Of a DNA stretch of 5,846 nt, positions 1 to 5,846 are shown one piece after another. The notes below the pieces were generated by a model that made no database searches, was not told the DNA's origin, and worked only from the letters and a program-made list of their open reading frames with translations. Location: positions 1 to 5,846 of the forward strand of contig CAMHFA010000077.1 in the NCBI GenBank assembly GCA_946184255.1, in the 5' to 3' direction. Position 1 is the stretch's first letter. The number at the start of each line of letters is the position of its first letter. Origin of the DNA: an uncultured Bacteroidales bacterium. GTDB taxonomy: Bacteria; Bacteroidota; Bacteroidia; Bacteroidales; UBA932. Made by a program: the position numbers and the translations under genes.

Positions 1-52
1 CAACCGAGGCCACCCTCACATTCGTGCCTCCCAGGTCAATAGCTATTCTCAT
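1..52 (-). CDS. ROK-family sugar kinase, N-terminal fragment (runs off the left edge)
   Basis: An ATG at 52-50 opens a frame that stays open for 17 codons to the window edge and reads MRIAIDLGGTNVRVASV. The D-L-G-G-T-N segment right after a hydrophobic beta strand is the N-terminal phosphate-1/ATP-binding loop of ROK-family (glucokinase-like) sugar kinases, which phosphorylate glucose, fructose, N-acetylmannosamine or similar sugars in the cytoplasm. There is no signal peptide, which fits a cytoplasmic enzyme. The start lies 13 nt after the stop of the upstream glycosidase gene, so it is probably the fourth gene of the same operon. Its likely job is to phosphorylate a monosaccharide freed by the exported enzymes. 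The zinc-binding and sugar-contact motifs lie outside the window, so substrate cannot be assigned. A ROK transcriptional repressor is unlikely because the usual N-terminal helix-turn-helix is absent. Confidence 0.82.
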   Translation of the reverse strand, partial: MRIAIDLGGTNVRVASV

Positions 53-65
53 AAAATATGGTGTA
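53..65 (-). promoter_or_regulatory. 13-nt intergenic spacer before the ROK kinase start, no Shine-Dalgarno
   Basis: Read on the minus strand the spacer between the TAA stop (68-66) and the ATG (52-50) is TACACCATATTTT. It has no GGAGG-like motif but is A/T-rich just before the start, as is common in Bacteroidota. It is too short for a separate promoter, so the kinase is most likely read from the upstream genes' transcript. Confidence 0.5.
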
Positions 66-1667
66 TTAAAGTGTTATCTTTCCGCTCTTCTCCACATGGA
101 CGGTGGCGGTCTGGCCATCTCCCCAGTTTACGGTCAGGTCAAAGGGGACATTTGTGGTGACAGTGATAGACGGTTTGTCGGAAAGGGATTTCCTAGCCGC
201 GGCCTTGAGAGAAACAACTCCCTCCGGACCAAACGGATACCGATCTATTCCATGTGCCTCAGCCTGGTGGACATCCCACTCCACCTTTCCCTCACTGAAG
301 TCGGACTGTATTCCGAGAATATACTCAATGAACACGGCAATCGGCGGAAGTCCGGTCCAGCCGACGAAGTCCTTGCGGGCCATGAAGCCGGGAGCGGTCT
401 CCTCAGGGGAATAATACTCCCAGAAAGTGCCTGTGTCTTGCCAAACCTTGAAGACATTGTCAAAATGGTTATTGGCCACGGCCATCGCTTCCTTGCGGTA
501 TCCTCTCTCCCATAAACCACTGATTACCATATAATTGGCTCCAGGCCAAATACCACCCTGCCAGTAACGCCCTTTGGGATTGTATTTGGGGTGGTCGGCT
601 GAGAGTGAAGGAACCCTGTGAGTCCTTGAGAACTCTTTCTCATCAGAAAGATGAGCGACCAGCCGGTCCAACCTGTCCTTGTCAAGCACATCAGTCTTGA
701 GAGCCCAGAAAGCGGATATTCCCTTGGTGGCATTGCGGCTGCCATCGCCATAGACGTCATAGAGGAACCCTGTTTCCTCATCCCACATATTGTCGTTGAT
801 CCAGGACTTGAGGTATTTCATCTCGTCCTCCATCTCCTCGATCTCCTGCCAGCGCTCGATGTAGAAGCCTATCTGCATCAGGCAGTCATTCACCAGGTAT
901 TGCTGCAGGTTGGTGTCCAGCCAGGTCATGTGGCCGTTGGAGAATATCTGGTTGTAACCTTCCGGTACACGCGGCATGTTGTCCATTCCGGTCCCCCAAC
1001 CGCTGGACCAATAGGTTCCGTCCTTCCAGGTACGGTTGAGCTTCCACCACTGGGCATAGGCAACCAGTGCCGGAAAGACCTTGTGGAGCCTGTCTATGTC
1101 TCCGAACTGCTTATAGTACAGCAGTTCAGCCCAGGGAAGGAGGTTAGGGCCGGTAGAAGTAGGATCGTAGCGTTCGAAACAGTCAGAGCCGTCGGCGCGG
1201 ATCTCACGGCAGATGAAACCGTCCTGGTGCTGCTTCGCATAGAAGTTGTCCAGAGTCCTCTGGAACGGGAAGAAACGGTAGCCATAGCGGGCAAACATCA
1301 TCATGAAGGAATCATCCCACATGAAAATGTTTCCGTTATAAGCGACGTCGAGGTAGGGAGAGACGAATCCGGATCCTTCTTCAGGCTGACGGATGTTGCC
1401 TACCGCTATCTTCCAGGCGTGCCAGTACATCTCGATCTCCTTTTCATGACCTTCCCAAATCGGTGAAGGAAGGATCTTCTGGGCTTCCTTGAAAGGCTTG
1501 GGAGCAAGTGTCTCACGTTTCATCGTGCGGAACGGATTCTCCGACACGAAGATATTCTTTACATAGGTATTCTTGTAAGGCAGGTCGAAGGGGCCTGACT
1601 TAAGATCCTGTGCCTGGATTGAAATGGCTCCGATAAGAAAAGCCGCAATTACAGTCAATCTTTTCAT
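66..1667 (-). CDS. Exported GH63/mannosylglycerate-hydrolase-like glycoside hydrolase
   Basis: A 533-residue secreted inverting-type glycosidase with an (alpha/alpha)6-barrel. Residues 1-19 are a signal peptide (basic MKR, hydrophobic core, cut after I-Q-A before Q20). With no lipobox cysteine, the product is probably periplasmic. The barrel covers about 75-455. Recognisable stretches are MWDDSF (116-121), the region around R155, GTGMDNMPR (225-233), the W-x-G-G-x-W-P-G segment (369-376) and TFWEYYSPE (414-422), then FVGWTGL (434-440). By analogy with GH63 and mannosylglycerate hydrolases, D229 in G-M-D-N is the likely general acid and E417 in F-W-E-Y the likely base. These are assignments by motif, not proof. 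A short beta-rich tail follows (about 480-533). The protein is much shorter than E. coli YgjK-type GH63 enzymes and lacks their large N-terminal beta-sandwich. The start overlaps the upstream gene's stop (ATGA). GH63 members act on alpha-glucosides and related enzymes on mannosyl- or glucosylglycerate; the substrate here is unknown. A trehalase-like (GH37) identity is a less likely alternative. Confidence 0.85.
   Translation of the reverse strand: MKRLTVIAAFLIGAISIQAQDLKSGPFDLPYKNTYVKNIFVSENPFRTMKRETLAPKPFKEAQKILPSPIWEGHEKEIEMYWHAWKIAVGNIRQPEEGSGFVSPYLDVAYNGNIFMWDDSFMMMFARYGYRFFPFQRTLDNFYAKQHQDGFICREIRADGSDCFERYDPTSTGPNLLPWAELLYYKQFGDIDRLHKVFPALVAYAQWWKLNRTWKDGTYWSSGWGTGMDNMPRVPEGYNQIFSNGHMTWLDTNLQQYLVNDCLMQIGFYIERWQEIEEMEDEMKYLKSWINDNMWDEETGFLYDVYGDGSRNATKGISAFWALKTDVLDKDRLDRLVAHLSDEKEFSRTHRVPSLSADHPKYNPKGRYWQGGIWPGANYMVISGLWERGYRKEAMAVANNHFDNVFKVWQDTGTFWEYYSPEETAPGFMARKDFVGWTGLPPIAVFIEYILGIQSDFSEGKVEWDVHQAEAHGIDRYPFGPEGVVSLKAAARKSLSDKPSITVTTNVPFDLTVNWGDGQTATVHVEKSGKITL
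1664..1667 (-). promoter_or_regulatory. ATGA stop/start overlap (translational coupling)
   Basis: The TGA stop of the phosphodiesterase-phosphatase gene (1666-1664) shares bases with the ATG of the glycosidase gene (1667-1665). The overlap indicates that ribosomes finishing the first gene can restart on the second, and it fixes the glycosidase start, which is also followed directly by a good signal peptide. No Shine-Dalgarno motif is seen; the preceding bases are the last codons of the upstream gene. Confidence 0.8.
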
Positions 1668-3598
1668 TTCTTGACTAACCTTTTGATTGTACGAGGAATT
1701 TCAATATTCATATAGGTCCCAGTGAAATGCTGTGAGCCGGGGCCGTAAGCAAATACTGGCAGGGCCGAGGGCGTATGGTCATCGGAATTGAAAACGGCCA
1801 GGACATGACCTGTGGAGAGATCTCCGTCAAGTACTGTCAGTCCACCGGTTTCATGATCGGCAGTGACCACCACAAGGGTTTCGCCATTGGAATCGGCAAA
1901 TTTCAAAGCCTCGGCGACGGCAAGGTCAAAACTGAGTGTCTCAATGATGGATGCAGGCAAACAGTCGGAATGACCTGCGTAATCGATCTTCGCTCCCTCA
2001 ACCATGAGGAAGAAGCCTTTCCTGGACATCGACTGCATCTTGGCTATGGATTCGCGGGTGATGTCAGCAAGGAAACCGAGGGTTTCCTCTCTGGCATATT
2101 CTCCCATCCTCTGGTCTGCGCAAATCACTCTGCCAGGTATTGAAGTGGTGCTGAGGGCATCGTGCGTGTAGTTGAATCCGTTTGCCTTGACTGCTGTAAG
2201 GAGGTCAAATCCATCCTCCCGAGGGTCCTCGAAATAATCAGTGTTGCTTCCTGCAAGCAGGTCAAGGGATTTGTTGGTGGCAAGATAGCGTGTGACCTTA
2301 TCGATGCTGTCGCGTTCGGCGGTGTGGGAATAGAACACAGATGGTGTTGCATCAGCTAGGTCGCCTAGGGTCACGACACCTGTCGCCTTGCCCTGGGCGT
2401 GGAAATAGTCTGTTAATGAAGGATACTCAACCGAACCGTCCTCGTTGGCAGAAATGTGCCTGGTCCACGAGATTTCCCCTGTAGCAAGGGCGCTGCCACC
2501 TGAAGCGGAATCCCCTATGAAATCATCGTTAGGATTGTAGAACTGAAGTCCCATGTTCTTCATCCTCAGCATGGAAAGATCCCTTCCGTTGGCATAGGCA
2601 CCGGTGATGATCTGACCAAGTCCCATCCCGTCGCCGATCAGGAAGATAACATTCTTGATCTTCTTGTCCTTTCCGTCGTTCCTGAAAGTGGGAGAATAGA
2701 CATCTATGCCTTTGCTAAGCTGCATTTTCTCATTCTGGAATCCCTGGAAATCACGAGTTGCCTTGTCAAGTCTTTTGGTCCCCGTGACACCGGCCTTCAC
2801 ATCACGTCTCCCCATCCGGAAATTCTTATTGGTCCAATCGCTGAAAAAGAGGGCACACTGGGCAGGATAGTCGGTATTGAAGAAATCCACTCCGAGCTTA
2901 TAGAAGGTGAAGTAAGTCGTAGTGCCTTCAGGTGCATCCCAGAAACGGATCGGCTTCCCTGCTTCATGAGCTGTTTCAATTGCCTTGGTCACAGCTTCCA
3001 GTTCAGAATTTATCATCCTGCCCTTACCGTTCCAATTGCGGGCGAACTTACGGAAGTCCGTACTGATCAGTGCTATCCTTTTCAGTTGTTCAGGGGTGTA
3101 ATTCAGCTTACCATCCTTGAAATCACCGTCAAACCACAGCCATGAAGGCCATTTATCGTAATCTGCCGGAGCAGGATATGAACCTGTGATGACGACCCTC
3201 ACTCCGTTGTCGGTTGTAAAGACATCCGGGAACTCTTCTGCCAGGGCAACGACCCCGGGAAGGGCTTCAGAGGCCTTGAGGTCCACCATCAGCTGAAGAC
3301 GGTCATCACTCCCCTTCCACATCTGTCCTCCATTGTCCCTGAATATCTTGACAATCGGCTCAATGTACATTTTCCTAAGGCTCCTGTCGGACCTCAAATC
3401 CTTACGGTTGTGAGCCACAAGGATCTCCCCGTCCTGAAGGAACACATCGGCTTCTATGGAAGTACAATGCTGGGAATAAGCCTCGTAAAACGGGACTGTG
3501 CGGTCGTAATCGTTATGTGAGTGATAGGCTATCGGGCGTTGTGCAGCAGCAGTCGCAGCAAGCACCATAGCAGCCAGGATAAAAGTAAACTTACGCAT
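1664..3598 (-). CDS. Exported AIM6-like PI-PLC/GDPD domain fused to alkaline phosphatase
   Basis: A 644-residue two-domain protein. Residues 1-19 form a signal peptide (cut after A-A-A before Q20) without a lipobox, so a periplasmic location is likely. Residues about 21-265 resemble the PI-PLC-like/glycerophosphodiester-phosphodiesterase superfamily, closest in pattern to fungal AIM6: HSHNDY (26-31), IEADV (48-52), VAHN (61-64), VDLK (105-108), RFWDAPE (218-224) and FFNTDYP (239-245). After a linker (about 266-313) an alkaline phosphatase domain runs to the end. IGDGMG holds metal ligand D323, GDSAS holds nucleophile S364, DATP gives D416 and T418, VEGAKIDYAGH gives E534, D539 and H543, TADHETGG gives D581 and H582, and DDHTP gives H608. 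By comparison with E. coli PhoA, the nucleophile and the zinc/magnesium ligands are all present, so the phosphatase should be active. An arginine matching PhoA R166 was not assigned. The activity of the N-terminal domain is uncertain. If it is a phosphodiesterase, the protein could cut a diester and then remove the monoester phosphate. It sits 16 nt after the mannosidase gene and overlaps the next glycosidase by 4 nt. Confidence 0.9.
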   Translation of the reverse strand: MRKFTFILAAMVLAATAAAQRPIAYHSHNDYDRTVPFYEAYSQHCTSIEADVFLQDGEILVAHNRKDLRSDRSLRKMYIEPIVKIFRDNGGQMWKGSDDRLQLMVDLKASEALPGVVALAEEFPDVFTTDNGVRVVITGSYPAPADYDKWPSWLWFDGDFKDGKLNYTPEQLKRIALISTDFRKFARNWNGKGRMINSELEAVTKAIETAHEAGKPIRFWDAPEGTTTYFTFYKLGVDFFNTDYPAQCALFFSDWTNKNFRMGRRDVKAGVTGTKRLDKATRDFQGFQNEKMQLSKGIDVYSPTFRNDGKDKKIKNVIFLIGDGMGLGQIITGAYANGRDLSMLRMKNMGLQFYNPNDDFIGDSASGGSALATGEISWTRHISANEDGSVEYPSLTDYFHAQGKATGVVTLGDLADATPSVFYSHTAERDSIDKVTRYLATNKSLDLLAGSNTDYFEDPREDGFDLLTAVKANGFNYTHDALSTTSIPGRVICADQRMGEYAREETLGFLADITRESIAKMQSMSRKGFFLMVEGAKIDYAGHSDCLPASIIETLSFDLAVAEALKFADSNGETLVVVTADHETGGLTVLDGDLSTGHVLAVFNSDDHTPSALPVFAYGPGSQHFTGTYMNIEIPRTIKRLVKK

Positions 3599-3614
3599 AT
3601 TATGGTTATTGATT
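3599..3614 (-). promoter_or_regulatory. 16-nt intergenic spacer before the phosphodiesterase-phosphatase start
   Basis: The spacer between the TAG stop of the mannosidase (3617-3615) and the ATG at 3598-3596 reads AATCAATAACCATAAT on the minus strand. It contains no Shine-Dalgarno motif and is A/T-rich, a usual Bacteroidota leader. It is too short to hold a terminator or independent promoter, which supports one transcript for both genes. The chosen ATG is supported by the signal peptide that begins immediately after it. Confidence 0.5.
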
Positions 3615-5846
3615 CTATCTGCAATATATTACATTTTTCGGAATCCGGCCGAAACGTGATTCACCCTGTGGCCTCCATGCCCAGAAAAGTTCCTGTCCCT
3701 CGTAATCCTCCAGGTAGGACAGACGGAATGGATGTAGCCCCTTCATCAAAGGGATACGTCCGGTCGCGGTGTAGGCTGAATGGGATCCGTCATTGTCCAC
3801 TACAGGCCGGCCGTCTATTTCAAGCAGGGCGCCGTCATCGCTGTGGAGTGCAAACTCCCAGATTCCATCGGAAGGGATATCAATGTACCCGGTGAATATA
3901 TAGCCGAAATGATCCTCATCCGGAGCTTCCTTGATGGAAGGTTCCTCCATGACTCCTGAAGATAATACTTTACTTGACCTGACATCGGCGGTACAGGAGA
4001 AGAGTCCCGTGTGATAGGTGTATCTGCATCCCTGCTTCAGACCGGAGACCTTAGCGGAAGGAATCTTTATTGCCGGGAAGGCATGGATCTTCATGGTTGC
4101 ACTGGGAGTCATGCCTTCTTTGAAAGCCTTTGCGGTTATCACCAAGTCTTCCCGGGTTTTGAAGGGTTCCGAAAGAAGCGGGGAATCCATGTCCGGTTCG
4201 CTTCCGTCAAGGGTGTAACGGATGGAAGCACCTTCCGTCCTGCTTTTAAGGTCAACCTCCAGGTCTCCTTCATAATAGCTTGGATCTACGGACAGATATG
4301 GCATGGAAACCTCATTCCCATCGGTCAAAGAATACAGGCCTTGCTTCTTGATCACATCACGTTCCTCTACCGGGCTGGATGATAGGATGAAACGAAGCTC
4401 TCCACCCTGCATCAGTTCCTCATAGGTAATGAAATCAGCATCAACAGGACTGCCATTGAATATCACTGACTTTATGTAGGGATTCTCAGGATGGTCGGCG
4501 ATTATCACCAATTCCTTGCCCGAAGAAAGCTTGACAGTGGCCTTCTTGAAGAGAGGAGCCGCGAAAACATATTCACCGGTTCCGGGACAGACGGGATAGA
4601 TACCAAGCGAAGAGAGGACGTACCAGGCACTCATCTGTCCGCAGTCCTCGTTTCCGCTTATTCCCTCCGGGGTCGGAGAGTACATTTCATCCAGCATCCT
4701 GCGGACCAGGATCTGGGACTTTGAAGGCTTACCAAGGAAATTGTACAGCCACGTCATGTTGTGACTGGGCTCGTTGCCATGGGCATACTGACCGACAAGA
4801 CCGGTCATGTCGCTGATCTTGACTCCGGGATCCCTTTCATCGTAACTGAAGAGGGAATCCAGGGCGGCAATCATCGCTTCCTGCCCTCCCATCAAGGCAG
4901 TAAGTCCTTGGAAATCATGAGGTACAAAGAAACGGTATTGCCATGGAATGCCCTCGACATAGTCGCGAGAGCTTCCTATGGGATTGAACGGGGACATCCA
5001 GTTGCCATTGGTATTCCTGCCACGCATGAATCCAGTGGAAGCATCGAAGACTGAGACATATCTTCGTGCCCTAGAGTAATACTCTCCGGCAATGTCATTC
5101 CGTCCGAGATCTTCCGCCATCCTGGCGATGCACCAATCGTCGTAAGCAAATTCAAGAGTCTTGGAGACCGCTCCACCCTGAGTGTTCGCAGGCACGAAAC
5201 CGTACTCGTTGTAAGAGGGGGAACACTCATCAGTGTTCGAAGCCTCAACCATGGCCTCCAGAGCTTTTCCTCCGTCAAAGGAGCGGATTCCCCTGAGCCA
5301 TGCATCAGCAATGACCGGAATGGCATGGTAGCCGATCATGCAGTCGGTTTCAGAACTGGCAAGTGGCCACTTGGGCAGCCTGCCGCCCTTATCATACATG
5401 TCAAGCATGCTATAGACCATGTCCTCGACTAGAGTCGTGTTCACAAGGGTCTGGAGAGGGTTCCAGCTCCTGAAAGTGTCCCAAAGGGAAAGAGTGGAGT
5501 AGAAAGCCCTTCCTTGAGGAACAGTAGATATTTCCTGACGGAAATCGCGATAACGGCCGGAAACATCGTCCATACGGTTCGGGACGACCATGGTGTGGTA
5601 CAGTGCAGAGTAGAAATTGGCCGTAGCTTCCTTGCTTCCTCCTTGGACCTTGATAACTCCCAAAGCATCAGCCCAAGCCTCAGCTGCCTCAGAACGGACT
5701 GTATCGAAATCCTTGGAGCCGACCTCGGCTTTCAGGTTTTCAGAAGCACCTTCCACATCAACCTGGGACAGGCCCACTGAGACAGTAAGGACCTTGGTAT
5801 CCTCAGGGAATGACAGAAGGATTCTGTCCCCTTCAAGACGTTCTTC
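3615..5846 (-). CDS. GH92 exo-alpha-mannosidase with Fn3-associated and PA14 domains (5' end outside window)
   Basis: The frame is open to the right edge. The 23 codons upstream of a GTG at 5777-5775 encode family-like sequence ending KVLTVSVGLS, so that GTG is internal and the true start lies beyond the window. At least 743 residues are present. Counting from the codon at 5777, the GH92 barrel runs to about 470. It includes LWDTFRSWNPL (98-108), DYVEGIPWQY (272-281), FVPHD (284-288), HGNEPSHN (333-340) and SGNEDCGQMSAWYV (374-387). By analogy with characterised Bacteroides GH92 enzymes, E275 is the likely general acid and D378 the likely base. GH92 enzymes are calcium-dependent, inverting exo-alpha-mannosidases; some family members act on mannose-phosphate diesters. 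A chitobiase-C-terminal/Fn3-associated domain follows (about 495-565, signature IRYTLDGSEP 519-528), then a PA14 domain (about 585-716, with YIFTGYIDIP and HSDDGALLEIDG). PA14 is often carbohydrate-binding. The missing part should hold the signal peptide and most of the N-terminal beta-sandwich, perhaps 200-260 residues. Which mannosidic linkage it cuts cannot be told. Confidence 0.95.
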   Translation of the reverse strand, partial: EERLEGDRILLSFPEDTKVLTVSVGLSQVDVEGASENLKAEVGSKDFDTVRSEAAEAWADALGVIKVQGGSKEATANFYSALYHTMVVPNRMDDVSGRYRDFRQEISTVPQGRAFYSTLSLWDTFRSWNPLQTLVNTTLVEDMVYSMLDMYDKGGRLPKWPLASSETDCMIGYHAIPVIADAWLRGIRSFDGGKALEAMVEASNTDECSPSYNEYGFVPANTQGGAVSKTLEFAYDDWCIARMAEDLGRNDIAGEYYSRARRYVSVFDASTGFMRGRNTNGNWMSPFNPIGSSRDYVEGIPWQYRFFVPHDFQGLTALMGGQEAMIAALDSLFSYDERDPGVKISDMTGLVGQYAHGNEPSHNMTWLYNFLGKPSKSQILVRRMLDEMYSPTPEGISGNEDCGQMSAWYVLSSLGIYPVCPGTGEYVFAAPLFKKATVKLSSGKELVIIADHPENPYIKSVIFNGSPVDADFITYEELMQGGELRFILSSSPVEERDVIKKQGLYSLTDGNEVSMPYLSVDPSYYEGDLEVDLKSRTEGASIRYTLDGSEPDMDSPLLSEPFKTREDLVITAKAFKEGMTPSATMKIHAFPAIKIPSAKVSGLKQGCRYTYHTGLFSCTADVRSSKVLSSGVMEEPSIKEAPDEDHFGYIFTGYIDIPSDGIWEFALHSDDGALLEIDGRPVVDNDGSHSAYTATGRIPLMKGLHPFRLSYLEDYEGQELFWAWRPQGESRFGRIPKNVIYCR

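Noticed and set aside
24..515. 163-codon plus-strand open frame over the left junction
   Set aside because: It is antisense to the conserved C-terminal part of the glycosidase gene and to the ROK start, has low-complexity non-family sequence, and has no plausible leader.
651..1466. 271-codon open frame on the plus strand
   Set aside because: It lies wholly antisense to the GH63-like gene. Its translation shows no signal peptide or recognisable motif, and its openness follows from the codon bias of the real gene.
3599..3614. Possible internal promoter or terminator between the mannosidase and phosphatase genes
   Set aside because: Sixteen bases are too few for a Bacteroidota promoter, and there is no inverted repeat or T-run; the sequence looks like an ordinary intra-operon spacer.
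3521..3895. Plus-strand open frame spanning the mannosidase/phosphatase junction
   Set aside because: It is antisense to the phosphatase signal peptide and the PA14 domain, both of which are clearly coding on the minus strand.
4976..5326. 116-codon minus-strand open frame inside the mannosidase gene
   Set aside because: It is another reading frame of the conserved GH92 barrel with no recognisable motif, so a nested gene or frameshift is not supported.
1..5846. CRISPR, tRNA/rRNA, insertion sequence, riboswitch or phage-defence genes
   Set aside because: The window is almost fully covered by four metabolic genes. I saw no spaced repeats, no transposase motifs and no non-coding stretch longer than 16 nt.

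Overview
The window looks like part of a glycan-degradation operon from a Bacteroidales-type bacterium (phylum Bacteroidota). The reasons are the exported GH92 mannosidase with carbohydrate-associated C-terminal modules, signal peptides ending in an A-Q junction, the absence of clear Shine-Dalgarno motifs before starts, and the stacking of exported hydrolases with a sugar kinase. Base composition looks close to balanced by eye (not counted). No SusC/SusD pair, sensor or sigma factor lies inside the window, so membership of a full polysaccharide utilisation locus is an inference.

All genes are on the minus strand, so transcription runs from the right edge to the left. In that order: (1) 5846-3615, a 5'-truncated GH92 exo-alpha-mannosidase carrying a chitobiase-C-terminal/Fn3-associated domain and a PA14 domain; (2) 3598-1664, an exported fusion of an AIM6-like PI-PLC/GDPD-superfamily domain with an alkaline phosphatase domain; (3) 1667-66, an exported (alpha/alpha)6-barrel glycosidase of the GH63/mannosylglycerate-hydrolase-like type; (4) 52-1, the first 17 codons of a ROK-family sugar kinase that continues off the left edge. 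The junctions are 16 nt apart, a 4-nt ATGA overlap, and 13 nt apart. No non-coding stretch exceeds 16 nt, and there is no promoter, terminator, RNA gene, mobile element or CRISPR.

A working model is that exported enzymes take apart a mannose-containing, possibly phosphorylated, glycan. The GH92 enzyme would release mannose, the fusion protein could open a phosphodiester and remove the resulting phosphate, the GH63-like enzyme would remove another alpha-linked sugar, and the ROK kinase would phosphorylate the imported sugar in the cytoplasm. The domain identities are well supported by motifs. The substrate, the joint pathway and the activity of the AIM6-like domain are inference.
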